Below are positions 49,549 to 60,879 of a stretch of 64,000 nt of DNA, one piece after another. The DNA is from Clavelina lepadiformis (lineage: Eukaryota; Chordata; Ascidiacea; Aplousobranchia; Clavelinidae), in contig NC_135248.1 of the NCBI RefSeq assembly GCF_947623445.1, forward strand, positions 5,394,977-5,458,976, written 5' to 3'. The position numbers were made by a program, and so were the translations under genes. The first letter of the stretch is position 1, and the number at the start of each line of letters is the position of its first letter. The notes beneath the pieces were generated by a model. It was not told the DNA's origin, did not search any database, and worked only from the letters and a program-made list of their open reading frames with translations.

Positions 49549-49890
49549 TGCCACTTCGTAGCTCGTATTCTTCGACATTGCACTCGGTGCGATAGGTTCC
49601 AGGTTCGAACCCCGGCCATAAGCCATTCTAGCCCATTTCACGGCCATAAGCCGATTCAATTTTCAATTGCTGCTGTAAGCCGCGATAGATTAAACCCCGG
49701 CCGTAAGCCACTCTTAACCCAACAAAGGCCATAAGCCACTCTCAATCAATCCATGGCCTTAGGTCGCTCTGTGTCCTATCCCTCGGCCTTGGGCCACTCT
49801 AAACCCTTTACACCCCACCCCAACCCCACCCTCCCTTCCTAATCCCTTCTCTAACCCCAACCCCATAAGTAAGTTAACGGCCTTAAGCCA
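49549..49890 (+). repeat. SINE S1 copy B with degenerate tandem tail
   Basis: Head CCACTTCGTAGCTCG and GTTCCAGGTTCGAACCCCGG as in copy A. From about 49611 the unit GGCCATAAGCCACTCT with short AACCC-type spacers is repeated about seven times with drift (GGCCGTAAGCC, GGCCTTAGGTCGC, GGCCTTGGGCCAC, GGCCTTAAGCCAC), ending in a C-rich tract. Confidence 0.6.
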
Positions 49891-49980
49891 CCAACAATAT
49901 CTGGGACTGAGGCGCTGGCCGGGGATGCGGGTGAAGTGGCAACATAGTGGGAAGAAGTTTTCTACTCGGCACGGCGACTT

Positions 49981-50222
49981 CGAATGATGTATATTTAAAA
50001 TTTGAACCAAAATAAAAAGGGTAGTTTAGCTTGGTTGTGAACGTTTTGCCTTATAGCATGAAGGTAGCGAGTTCGATTCCCGGCCATGAAGCAGCTGCAG
50101 AGAAAAAAGTTTTCCTTGCATGGTGGTTGAAAGCTTAGTTGGAATTTGATCATTAGCTTTTACTTTTTATTTTTACTGTTTAGTGCTAAAACGTTTTTTT
50201 ATAAATCAGTGCCCACGAGGTT
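49981..50222 (+). repeat. tRNA-derived SINE family S2, copy A
   Basis: Shares with 51616-51832 the leader GTATATTTAAAATTT, the tRNA-like head GTAGTTTAGCTTGGTTGTG, the B box GAGTTCGATTCCC, a body with AAAGTTTTCCTTGCATGGTG and GTTTAGTGCTAAAAC at the end. Confidence 0.75.
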
Positions 50223-50560
50223 ATAATAAAAATCACTATACTATGCTACTAATACTTCAGTACAATAATTATAATAATCAACACTTTACGTTTTATTAAA
50301 CAGATGATTGACTATCTATATGTTATACCAGTTAGGTTAAGGAAAATGTAGCTTTAAAATTATGGTTTTTTAGCGAGATAGTGACAGCGTAAAGGAATTT
50401 CCGAGAATATAAAATTCAAAGAAAACATTATCATTGAAATATTCCACTGAACACATGAACAGAATGGATTCACCACAAAGAACAGAATTTAATTTTGCCA
50501 ATTGTTTATCAATCATCTTTTTTATGAATACGCTGTAAACTTATTGTGGTATATATTTAC

Positions 50561-50729
50561 CAAGAACCTGTTTTAGTGTTATTCGTAAGTCATAAGCTGC
50601 ATAAACCCCTTTAACCTTTCTTTCCGGCGCCCCTGTGTATAAATATGGAAACGTTACTGTGCTGAAAAAAGGAACTTTTCCAGGAAGTGTCAGAATGTTG
50701 ATATTTGATCGGAGAACCATTTCCTGGAC
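50561..50729 (-). CDS. Candidate internal exon of an unrecognised gene
   Basis: Acceptor TTTTTACAG and donor GTAAAT flank an open 169-base segment encoding QEMVLRSNINILTLPGKV, then PFFSTVTFPYLYTGAP and KGVYAAYDLRITLKQVL. The composition looks like real protein. A further candidate segment at about 51145-51213 (MRWLDQLNITAESESSPW with a GTGAGT donor) lies upstream on the same strand but does not join in phase. Family not recognised. Confidence 0.35.
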
Positions 50730-51615
50730 CTGTAAAAATATTAATTGCTTGAGTTAAGACTTTTTTCCATTTTAAAATTTTGATAATTTTGAGAAAAGTT
50801 AAACCGGTATTTATAATTCCGAAATAAAGCTAATTTACAAGCTGGCTTTGTTACAAAAAATATAACCAGCCAAAGTCATATCAAACCAGTTTGAAAGATA
50901 ACTTGCAATTACAGTACATAACCAGGCTAGCTTTACACCAGTTTAAATGCAAGTCGACAGGAATTGTTTACAATCAAATAAAAATATCAACTGGTCAGTC
51001 TTCAAGACTTGTCAATCGTCTAATACCTAATAATGTTAATACGTATACTATATGTATATACTGCAACTGTACACATAAAGATTATTTTTGAATTGTTTTT
51101 GTCATAAACATATTCGTCACTACAACAAAATAGTGAATGTTCAACTCACCAAACGTACCAAGGAGAGCTTTCACTCTCCGCTGTAATGTTGAGCTGATCA
51201 AGCCAACGCATAAGTTCTTTCAACTGCGACCTTCTCAGCCACCGTTAAACTGAAATGACCACAAGCTTCTTTATGCTCTTGGGACGTCAACTTACATTCC
51301 GCGCGTCGCGCGCTAATTACAGATGTTTTCATTTTTTCAACTAACCAATCAAACGTCTTCGCGATTAATCATCGCCAAATTTCCAATCAGCTCTTTTGTG
51401 GATACGTCATACGAGTTCCTTAAATTTACATTCATATTTCCCATGTTAACTAAATAAGGGATCGGTTGAATCGACCTGGACTATTAAGCTCCGATATAAA
51501 AGATGAAGTGGACCGGTCGTGATGGAACGAAGGCGGCTTAAGGCCCTGGACCCAGTTACTTTCTCCTGATATCGTTCTTTATCCACCCATGACCCGGCCG
51601 CGTATAGAGCATATT

Positions 51616-51832
51616 GAATGATATATATTTAAAATTTAAATAAAACAAAATAAAAGGGGTAGTGTAGCTTGGTTGTGAAAGTTTTGCCTTCTGGCATGAA
51701 GGTAGCGGGTTCACTTTCCTGCCATGAAGCCGCTATAGAGAAAAGTTTTCATTGCATCGTGGTTAAAAGCTCAGTTTGATCATCGGCGCCGTTTAGCGCT
51801 AAAACTTTTTATTATTCAGTGTCAACGAGACC
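51616..51832 (+). repeat. tRNA-derived SINE family S2, copy B
   Basis: Second copy of 49981-50222: GTAGTGTAGCTTGGTTGTG head, GCGGGTTCACTTTCC in place of the B box (changed), body with AAAGTTTTCATTGCATCGTG and GTTTAGCGCTAAAAC. Altered B box suggests a dead copy. Confidence 0.75.
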
Positions 51833-52568
51833 AACGCTTTATCACCCGAAGCAAAAGCTTTCATTATGGGCATGGTTCATAGATAGGCTCCGAACTAATA
51901 ATCGATGTTCAGCTTATCGACTTTGCAAACAATTTAATTCCATAAAATAAGCTTTAAGATTCAACTGTCAGACCAACAGTGACCAATCGCTGAAATCAAA
52001 ACGAAAAAGCGCTTATAATCTGTTCAATATTTTGCTATGTCGTTATAAAATCCCTGGAAACAAACGACACCACATTGCTCCAATTTACTGTATAATTTAT
52101 CATTGAAGGTACATCGGAACAATCGTTTTATAAACAAGTCAAGTATTTGTACAGTAGGTTAGTAGCCTATAACTTACTTTTTTCAAGCAAGAAACAAGAT
52201 TATAACTAGGGCGATTATTTTTTGACCTAAAAATTGAAAAATTTGACAAATTTTGACATTAAAAAACTTTTTTTTGACAAATTTTGAAATATGAAAAACT
52301 CAAGTAGTTAAATTACGCAGTTTTGTACAAAAAGTTAAAATTTATTGTAGCAAAGAAGGGCAGAAATCTGAACACAGACCTAGCCTATTCTAAAAAGGGA
52401 AATGAGCTAATTACAAATCACTGCCAAAAAAACTGCAACTAAGACACCACAAAAACTCTTAAATACATTTGTCTAGACTCTAAACTAAAGATACATCCCC
52501 AGATAGCACAATAGCTGGAGGGCCAACGTCGGGCTGATAACTTGCTTCTGGCGGCCCACTACTGATAA

Positions 52569-53330
52569 TCACTGAAGGGCCAACGCCTTTGCTTCCTTAA
52601 TACCAGATTTCTTGGCAGCATCTAAAGCATAATGACATAAAAACTAAATATTGGAGTAAACATTATCGACAGATAATAGTAAATAACACTCACAAGTCAC
52701 AATACATCTTAAAACAATGAAGCAGTAAGCAAACTAAAAAATCCAAGCAAACTCAATTTTGACTTATTCACCTATAACAGCTTTTGCGAGTTGTGATGAA
52801 TGCATTCCTCTCTTGTGACCCTTTCCCATCCAATTAAGACTGGTTGCCAGTTCAGATGTCAGCAATTTGCTCAGAATCATGCTGATAACAACTTTCCCTG
52901 TTATGCCACCTATTGTTGCTAAATAGGAAATCAAAAAAATCCTGATAAGAATCAGTTGTTTGGTGGCATTATGTTACTGGTTACAAAGGTATAGTTTATT
53001 GTGACCATTCAAGTAATTACTGTGTTGTAACCATGCTTTTACATGGAAGCATTATCAAAGTTGTAAGTGAAAAAATGTCAGGGTAGTCCCCCATAGCAAT
53101 TAGATTATAGAAATGAAAATATTCGATATTCGTATTATTATCAGTATATAACTTGGATATTAACCTACATATTGCACTTACAAGAACACTCGCTTGTGAT
53201 TTCTCTGCCAGCAGTGATTCCACCCTATCAAAATCTTAAAATGAACCAATCGGCAAGTTGAAGTCTTCCACCGAAGAAGTTGACGGTATCTGCCCTTCAA
53301 CAAATCGGCGATGAAGAGACCGAAACATTA
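52569..53330 (-). pseudogene. DUF4806-like coding region, probably decayed
   Basis: Minus strand. Exon 52941-52772 (acceptor TATCAG, donor GTGAATAAG) encodes IFLISYLATIGGITGK, VVISMILSKLLTSELATSLN and WMGKGHKRGMHSSQLAKAVI, matching the DUF4806 pattern L..IGG....V.RIL..L.T.ELA...NW.G.G.K..F. It joins in phase to 52621-52569 (DAAKKSGIKEAKALALQ, stop). Upstream, 53300-53181 has TSSVEDFNLPIGSF, an in-frame stop, then DFDRVESLLAEKSQASVL, the expected preceding segment. I could not find a splice that joins it in frame. More splice-flanked segments lie further 5' at 53549-53611 (SVTSQQNDKQASASH) and about 53872-53914. DUF4806 proteins are common in arthropods and cnidarians, function unknown. Confidence 0.5.
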
Positions 53331-54904
53331 GAGTGTTTTGTTATGCTTGTCCTCAAATTATTTCCAGTAAAAGAATAGTGGATTGTCTATCACTGTTCAA
53401 ATATTTGCACAACATTACCAAGAGCTTGTGACATATATGATAATTGGTACCCTACCAAAGTATTTTACAAAAAAACTTTTACTTTACTCCTTTTTACATC
53501 TAGTTTTTCCAGGAAAATTTATTTAGTTCAGTACAACTTAAACTTACCTTTCTGTGAGCAATTGATGTGAAGCACTTGCCTGTTTATCATTTTGTTGAGA
53601 AGTCACAGAACTGCAAAAAACATGACATGTATATTGTTAGTTATCAAATGCTGCATTTAGTGAAATACGCATATTATAATGCTATGATATTGGCACCACA
53701 AAACAAAGATTGCAGTTAGTACAGTACTATAAACATTGCATATCAAAGTTATCTACCTTGATACTAGGATCGGTGTCGTAAAAGAAGTATTTGCATTGCC
53801 AAAACAAAAAAATTGGTAGCATAGCTTATCACCTCTAAATTTGGAAAAGATAAAATATATACTTTCATTTTTTCACCTTGATGTGAAGATTGGTAACTCT
53901 CATACGTAGCCCATATCTGTTTTAAAACATTACATAAAATTTATAATAACAGCAATATCAAGAATAATATATTCCTTATTTCCTGGGTGTTTGGCATTTC
54001 TGGAACAGGTGGTGGTGTTAAATGTTGTTATTAGTCAAACTAGAAACTATTGTACAATACAGGTGCAAAATTACACACCTTAACTCTATTTTACACGAGT
54101 GCCAGAGACACTCAAAATACACATGAGGGGCTTTTTGACCACCCCGTCTAAAATACATGTTTCGCTCAAGATAAAGTTACAAAACTTGGCAGTCTTGGAC
54201 ACCTAGCCTATTAATGAACCTCTTCAGATATTGACTTTGCTTGCGACTTGTATGCATGACGACTTGTATACACGACTTGTATGCATTTATTTCTTACATG
54301 GCACATTTTATATTGAGTTTTTGCCTCATTCAAAATATAGTGGATATCTTTTTCATGCCAAATGGTTTGAACTATAGGCTATACTTTTGTTGAATATTGA
54401 TGTATAATCCTGAAACGGAAAATAAACTGCCTTACGTAAAATGACGCAGCATTAACTCGGCAAAACACACAGTGACAAAGGTCATTAGCTTATACCAAAC
54501 TCTTTACGTAGCCTGGCGTACAGACAGAGATGCACATCAACTGATCAACCAGTCATGTGAATGCGCCTGTTTTATATTAAGATCTAACTGAACTGCAATT
54601 GGTGCATGTAACACTTGGATTTGCATCGAGTCTATAACCGCTTTTCAGCAGCATTACTAATAAACCGAACTACAATTTACAATCCACCAAGACACCAGTT
54701 TTTGCCTGCCTTCTTATCTTATGAATGTTACCGTCAACCGGGGTTACTATGATAAGATTCAGGACATTTCTTTGCCTCCTCTCTCACATGTTGCTCAAAA
54801 AGGGTCTGTTTCTTGAATGAGTAACACTTTGGTCCTAAGCTTCTCAAAAAAATAGAAAAAATTCATTTTTATGTTTTCACACTTTTTTTATTCAACTTTA
54901 AAAA

Positions 54905-54944
54905 ATTATCGTAGTAGCCCCTGGGTTGGGGCTACTACGATAAT
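54905..54944. repeat. Perfect 17-bp-arm hairpin
   Basis: ATTATCGTAGTAGCCCC, loop TGGGTT, then the exact inverse. Lies between the element's left end and the transposase 3' end, so it could act as a transcription or transposase-binding signal; AATA-rich sequence surrounds it. Confidence 0.85.
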
Positions 54945-55213
54945 ACATTGTAAATACCTAAAATGTTCATTGTAGCCCTCCCTTGGGGCTTTTCTAATAG
55001 TTTTTTGCATTAAACAAAACATCACAGCAATAAAAAACATAAGTGTCAAAAAAACATTGTTAAGCACAGCTGCAATAATCGGAGGCACTCAATCCACCAT
55101 TGTCTCTGAGGCAGATTTTGTGATACCACAAATCACAATTGTCACATCCCTCCCAATCCACATCTCTGCTTCTACCTCGTGGAGGGTCCAAGAGGTTGCA
55201 GATGACGCAAACT

Positions 55214-55954
55214 TCATGATGAAATTGCTGCTCCTGGAGTTATCTTGGGACCACGTTTTCTTGATGCTGTTTGTCTTGGTGAAATATATTCCTCAAGCAT
55301 TGTGGCGACTGCATTACCAAGCACTTTTTGAACTGGCTGAGAATTGGCAGGTGGCAGTCGCTTCAGCACTTGCTCTCGGTCTTTTGGGAAAATTCCACAG
55401 GCTTTAAACCCTGCGACCAAATTTTGCTGCTTTTCGTTCAACCCATCACAGAGTCTTTTGAGCAACATAGGAAAAATATTTTTCGGAATGGAGTTTTTGG
55501 AACGACTCTCTTTCCTCCATTCTGCTAAAATTCGACGCCACATTCGTTTACCTGGCCCAAAGACACTGACGTCCAATGGTTGAAGGAGATGCGTCGCATT
55601 CGGAAGCAGGCTAACAAACTTAATGTCATTTTCCTCACAAGCCTTCAAGACTGTTTCACTAAAATGAGAGGCCAAGTTGTCACCCAGCATAATCTTGGTA
55701 CCTGGAGTGTCCTTGACAGCTTCCAGAAACAAACCAAAAAACCATTTTTCAAACAAAGAAGCGTCAAACCAACCACTCACGGAATGGTCGTATAAAGCAT
55801 TTTGGGGTCCATTTCGAGTCCACTCTGCATAAAGATTCTTTGACTTATAAACAGTCATTGGTGGCAAAAACTGCCCTGCACCATTTCCGCAAAACATTAC
55901 GCTTATAGCCTGTTTGGACGAGGCTATTTTCCTTTCTACACGTCTCAGTCCGCC
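55214..55954 (-). pseudogene. pogo/jerky-type DDE transposase, N-terminally truncated
   Basis: The frame runs from ERKIASSKQAISVMFCGNG (5' of the first ATG at 55897) through GAGQFLPPMTVYKSKN, IMLGDNLASHFSE, FVSLLPNATHLLQPLDVSVF and LVAGFKACGIFPKDRE to GPKITPGAAISS. This is the DDE_1 catalytic domain. The Asp in GDN and the Asp in QPLDV correspond to the second and third acidic positions. The N-terminal CENPB-type DNA-binding domains and the first catalytic Asp are absent, removed by an internal deletion, so the copy is inactive. Confidence 0.92.
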
Positions 55955-57004
55955 ATAGTAGTATTACCATAGTTATTACCATAGTAGCCCCCAAAATCAA
56001 AGTAGCCCCGGTTGACGGTACATCCTCAATCCAAACTAGGCTATATACCTACTGCCCTACCGCATTGTTCAGACTAGAGTCACTAGTCTGCGAGCAGTGT
56101 TGCCACTCAAAAAAAGAAATTAACCCTACCAGCACACCTAAAAAAACCATACATCTCCCTACGCAGTTTGAACAAAAAAAAAGAAATTTTGGCAGTTTTA
56201 TGGCACTTTATAACTACTTTAGTTTCAGTTCAAAAGCACCAGAACTAAAGTAGTTCAACATTTACTGACGTTTGTGTTTCCACTAATTGAATATATCAGT
56301 AATGTTGAATTTATAACAAGAGCAATAGCAGATAACATTCTTTGGTGCTTGTACTCAACAACTAAGTCAGAATATAAACCACCAGGGTTATCTTACCTCA
56401 ATTTTCTGAATTTTAGTGGTGAAGCTGAGCCATACATGTTATCATACCCTATATACACCAAGCAAACTCTATCAAACTAAAGCAAGCCCATCATAAGACA
56501 TCTTCTAACCCAAAAAATATTTAAAAAAAAATAAAACAACTCACAGTACGATACAGCATCACAGTAAACAACTCACAGTACGAAACATTCCTTTACAAGT
56601 ACATCAGACTGCCAAATGTCATAACTAACATCACAAAAACATTAAACAATTGCAATATTAATTTTACAGTTAGTGGAATACTGTCTGCAAAACATTGAAG
56701 CACTTGTCATAGACTCATAGTGTTAAAATCACAGAAATGATAAATTACAACAAATTAGCTAGTTACCGTATCATACGTGCAAAGAGGCAGTGTTAACACA
56801 GTGTCTCATACCCACAGTTACTGTACCATTATCAAATGACAAACATTTATGAATATAAATCACAAAGTTGTCTAAGAAACTAATTAGGCAGTGATCTTCT
56901 GAGATCAAAAACAAAAAGGAAAATCATCATTGTCCATAAATTCCACCTCTTCCGCAGCAACACGATCATCAGCAGAATATTTATTCATATATGATCGTCT
57001 AGCA

Positions 57005-57673
57005 CAGTGGTTCTCAAAGTTTTTTTCCGATTCCTCCTTTACCAACCTAAACACCGTCAATTCCTCCCACCAAAAAAATCACAAAAAATAATTGCCGAAA
57101 TTTTGCACTACCTGAATATTGTCCCTGGATGATGTCTTTTGAGGATGTATCTCAGGAATAAAATTAAAAAGACATTAGGAAAGCAATTATTACTCGTTAC
57201 TGTTGAGTTTTGCTAAAAATTACCGGTACTGTCCATTAGAAAAAACTAGCTAGCAGTCTATTTGTTCCCCTTTTTGAATGCTGCAGCTATTTACAAAATG
57301 AAAGCTATACAATTTAATATCAAACTAATCTAATAAACCTCCTAATCCTAATTTAATCTATCTAATCTACCTTACTTACTAGCTAGTTCTATACGTACCT
57401 TACTAACAATAAAGAGAAAACAATAGCCATCATGAAAAAAACAGACACGTTTATAACGTCAGTCACTGCAGTTCAGGAGCTTGTCCTCGCGCAATATTGC
57501 AGACATCTGAACAACCTCTTCGAGCGGATTTTTCTGTTACAAATAAAATTAAAAACTTATGGTTTTTTTCATCTTCAGTTTTTCTTCCCCAATTCCTCCC
57601 TGGAGCAAATTTCCTCACTGGAACTAAAAATTCCTCCTTTCGTGAGCCAAGTGGCCCGGTTTGAGAAGCACTG
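57005..57673. mobile_element. hAT MITE inserted in a hAT transposase gene
   Basis: Ends CAGTGGTTCTCAAAG and, inverted, CAGTGCTTCTCAAAC, with an exact 8-bp duplication GTCTAGCA at 56997-57004 and 57674-57681. Repeated internal AATTCCTCC motifs sit near both ends (TTCCGATTCCTCC and AAATTCCTCC). The insertion lies in the 3' end of the hAT transposase frame. Confidence 0.92.
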
Positions 57674-57681
57674 GTCTAGCA

Positions 57682-59609
57682 TTTGCATGCAGCCGAGCTA
57701 GTCTTGGTGTGACCGTGACGTCAAAATTATCAGAAAATTTCTCACTCACTTTTATAATTGCCTCAAGAGTATTTACACCAAGATTGTTTCGCAGTTTGGT
57801 TTTGTTTAAGTTCAGCTTGGAGAATGTTCTTTCCACCACTGCAGTACTCTGTGGAAGAGTAGCTACCTGCAGCACAAATGTTGCCAGAGTTCTATAAGAA
57901 TCAATTTTGCTCATAGCAAGCCAAAAATTTTCAAATGACTTGCCTTTCCATTGTCCAGAGATGATATTTTCATCTGCTAAAAGTGATCTCCATTCTCGGT
58001 CAATCTGCTGTGCATTAACATTGAGCATAGTTGTAATGCAAGGAAGTCCACTAGCAATCGTGGCTGCAGCAGTGATTGAAGAAGTTTCGTTAACAATAGC
58101 AGTTGGTTTGAAATGCGAAAGAGATTGGAGTACAGGGTCATCTAAATTGATCCTTCGATATAATTGCTTCACTGCCTCCCTATACCATTCCCTACATCTT
58201 TCCAAGAAACTTTCTTTCTGATGAGGTAGCAATTCTTTGATTGTGTCACTTGCCATCAAGCCTGGATAAACCTCTTGGATAGAAAGCCAGCGGGAGCTGT
58301 CGTCAACATTAAGATGGTGGATATGACTATCTTTGATATAAGATCGCTTCATAAAGTTCAAAGCAAACATTTTCATCACACGGACCACTTCGGGATAAAG
58401 ATTGTGCAGCTGGCATTCATTGGATTGAAACAGACGATTCAACCCAGTGAGTTCATCTAAAACAAAGTTCATGAATTCAAAATTGGCCCTCAGATAAGGT
58501 GCTTTTAGACCATTGAACACTCTTTCAGCAGTTGCTGATTGATCCTCAAATACCTCTGCAGTAAAAAACAATTGCAGTGGTTTCCATTGTTCTACTATCC
58601 TTGAGGTGCACATTTGTAAAGAAAGCCACCGGGTTTGACACATTTTCAACATCTTGTGTGGTTCCGTTTTGCAAAAATGTTGAAATTCTTTCAATGACTC
58701 CTGTCTGCTGGATGAATTTTTAAAATAATTATAGATGTCTTGCACAAGTTGTTCAGCTGTTTTTGAAAGCTTTTTGCAAGCATGATTTGCCACTAGATGG
58801 ATGCTGTGGCAATAACACTTCAATACAAAAATATCAGGAATCTTTTCTAACATCCGTGTTAAAAATGAATTACTACCACCTTGCATCAAATTTTCTCCAT
58901 CTGAAGCATATCCAACCACTTGTTGCCATGTGAGTTTGTCTTTAACCAATGCTTCTTCCAAGGCAGCAAATAGAGCTTCTGCGTTTCCCCTTTTAGGCCT
59001 AATGAGTTGGTATAACTGTGTTCTTGGTGATCCATTGTATAAGTAGCGGACGTTTATACAAAAGATTTTATTCATTGATATATCTGATGCTTTATCACAG
59101 AGAATTGAAAAGCCTTTAGCTTATTGTAGCTCTTGAATTAACCTTTCATGAGCATCAACAGCTAGACATTCTGTTAGTAAATATGTTGTTTTTGTCCGAC
59201 CACAGGTCATATCTTTTATTGCTTTGGAATCACTAGCAATATGCTTCAGGGTTGTTACCATGTATGACATGAAATTGAAAGAAATATTGCGTTTTGCAAT
59301 TAAGGCCACAGTATTTAATTCAGCTTTGATGCAGCCTTGACTACTTGTGACATATTGCTCCATCGATGTGCTTCCAAGAACTTGTGCAGCATTTTGACAA
59401 TGTTGAGCAGTTTTTGCATGCCTCATTAGTTCTGATTTCCCAGCAAGAATGTTCTTGTCACAAAATTGACAAAATGCTTTTGATGCTCCCTGAGACGAAA
59501 CTTTTAACCATCCTTGTGCCCAGTTTTCCTTTTCCCTTTCTTTTCTGTAGCTTTGCGATCGAAACCTAGAATTTTTGGATCTCACCTCTTTGGGCATTAC
59601 CGTTGTCAA
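57682..59609 (-). pseudogene. hAT transposase, nearly intact
   Basis: One frame from MTTVMPKEVRSKN (59609) runs to 57682, broken by a single TAA at 59121-59123. Domains in order: BED-like zinc finger FCQFCDKNILAGKSELMRHA; the first catalytic Asp in FSILCDKASDIS just after the stop; GYASDGENLMQG; the hAT C-x-H motif LKCYCHSIHLVANH; and the C-terminal dimerisation block LPQSTAVVERTFSKLNLNKT. The frame then reads into the MITE (ending 57624). Beyond the MITE, at 56996-56910, the same frame resumes as RSYMNKYSADDRVA and ends in DDFPFCF, so the original C-terminus can be read on the far side. Length without the MITE is about 670 residues, normal for hAT. Recent: only one stop plus one insertion. 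Confidence 0.92.
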
Positions 59610-60013
59610 CTTGTCAACAACCAGAATTATTGTAATTTAATGATAAAAGTATCGTATTCAAGATCACTTGACTTGATCAAAACAAGATCACTTGATTCCT
59701 GTAATCCTGTCTGTTCAATCTGCTGATTCTGCTCATCTGCTGTCTCACTTTCCAGTCTCCACCTGCTGGGCTTCTCCAACTCTTTTTGCAATTTACAATT
59801 ATTAGTATAACCATAACCAAGACTTAAAACTAGGTCAGCCCTGACGAACAGCTTCAATCTGACAATTTACTTAACTAAAGTGTCCAACTGTCTATTGTTA
59901 CAACAATGAGTCCATTGTTACTACATGAGATAGAACGCATTGTTTCATAATCTGATCAAACAACTCGTCTAGACCGGGAAAATGCATGTCTAATTCAACA
60001 ATGCTAATTCATT

Positions 60014-60036
60014 AAAGAGCCGCAGTTTGGCCACCC
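60014..60036 (-). mobile_element. hAT terminal inverted repeat (one end)
   Basis: On the minus strand CCAGGGGTGGCCAAACTGCG then GCTC, the same terminus as the MITE at 18876-19069. It lies about 400 bases 5' of the hAT transposase start and in the right orientation to be its 5' end. The matching 3' end was not found. Confidence 0.55.
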
Positions 60037-60879
60037 CTGGCTTTGACTATGTTTTTGTCATTAATTATTCAGTAAATTCATTATTTGAATTTATTTTTAT
60101 TTTACTTTAAACAAAAGGAAATCTATGAATAAAGGTGAAAAACCCGTAGGGTCACCCTACACCCTACAAGGGGCCAAAAAACCCTACCGTAGGGTAAAAT
60201 CCCTACGAGTGGCAGCAACTACGTGCTATCTGGGTACCGTTTTTGACGGGGGTCGCGATCCCTAACTTTTTCTTGCTCTTTTCCTTTAATCCCCATTGTT
60301 ATATACATTTGGAATAAGCATTTGGATACAATATCTTACCTACTTGACAGTGAACCCCCACTGCTTTTAGGAATACATCACTGCTTACTGTATTTAAAAT
60401 AAACACTGTCATTTTGCATAGTTTTGCCGTTTGTACGTTGTAATGAAGATGCTATCTAATTATGACACAGCTGTGTTGACGTTGTATACTTAGCATCTTT
60501 GTAGTAAACACTTTGTCCCATAAACCCTGAGGGTTTTGCGCCTTTGCCGTTATTAACTGCGCCAAAACATGTTGTTTTATTGTATTATTGTATAACCATC
60601 AGCATTATACTTTCATTTCCAGAAGTGATATCGAAAATAAAAAACACTAAAATGGAGTTACTGAAAAAAAAAACAATATCAATCAAGATTTCTATGAAGT
60701 CTCTAGAGGTATGTATTACCTCGTAATGTCTAAAATATTATTCAAATTACAGTTTAAAACGTACAAGCACTTAGCAAGATGATATTGATGGTTCAGGGAC
60801 GGCAGAGTTACAAATTAGAAAGCAGCCAAGCGATTTATGCAGTGTGTTACCAAGTAGGTATTAAATTTAAGGTGGCATC

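Larger units (their letters stand above)
54731..56018 (-). mobile_element. pogo-type DNA transposon, TA-flanked
   Basis: Ends CCGTCAACCGGGG and CCCCGGTTGACGG flanked by TA on both sides (54729-54730, 56019-56020), the Tc1/mariner/pogo target. 1288 bases. Contains a partial DDE transposase on the minus strand and a GTAGCCCC motif repeated near both ends, including a perfect hairpin at 54905-54944. Too short for a full pogo element. Confidence 0.9.

Noticed and set aside
55057-55795. Plus-strand frames opposite the pogo transposase
   Set aside because: Antisense shadows; the minus-strand frame has clear DDE motifs.
57661-58460. Several plus-strand frames opposite the hAT transposase
   Set aside because: Antisense shadows of the transposase frame.
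56095-60221. CAGTGTTGCCACTC-like and inverse GAGTGGCAGCAACTA as ends of a 4.1-kb hAT element enclosing the transposase
   Set aside because: The match has gaps and no 8-bp duplication is present, so not annotated as element ends, though it remains an alternative to the terminus at 60014-60036.
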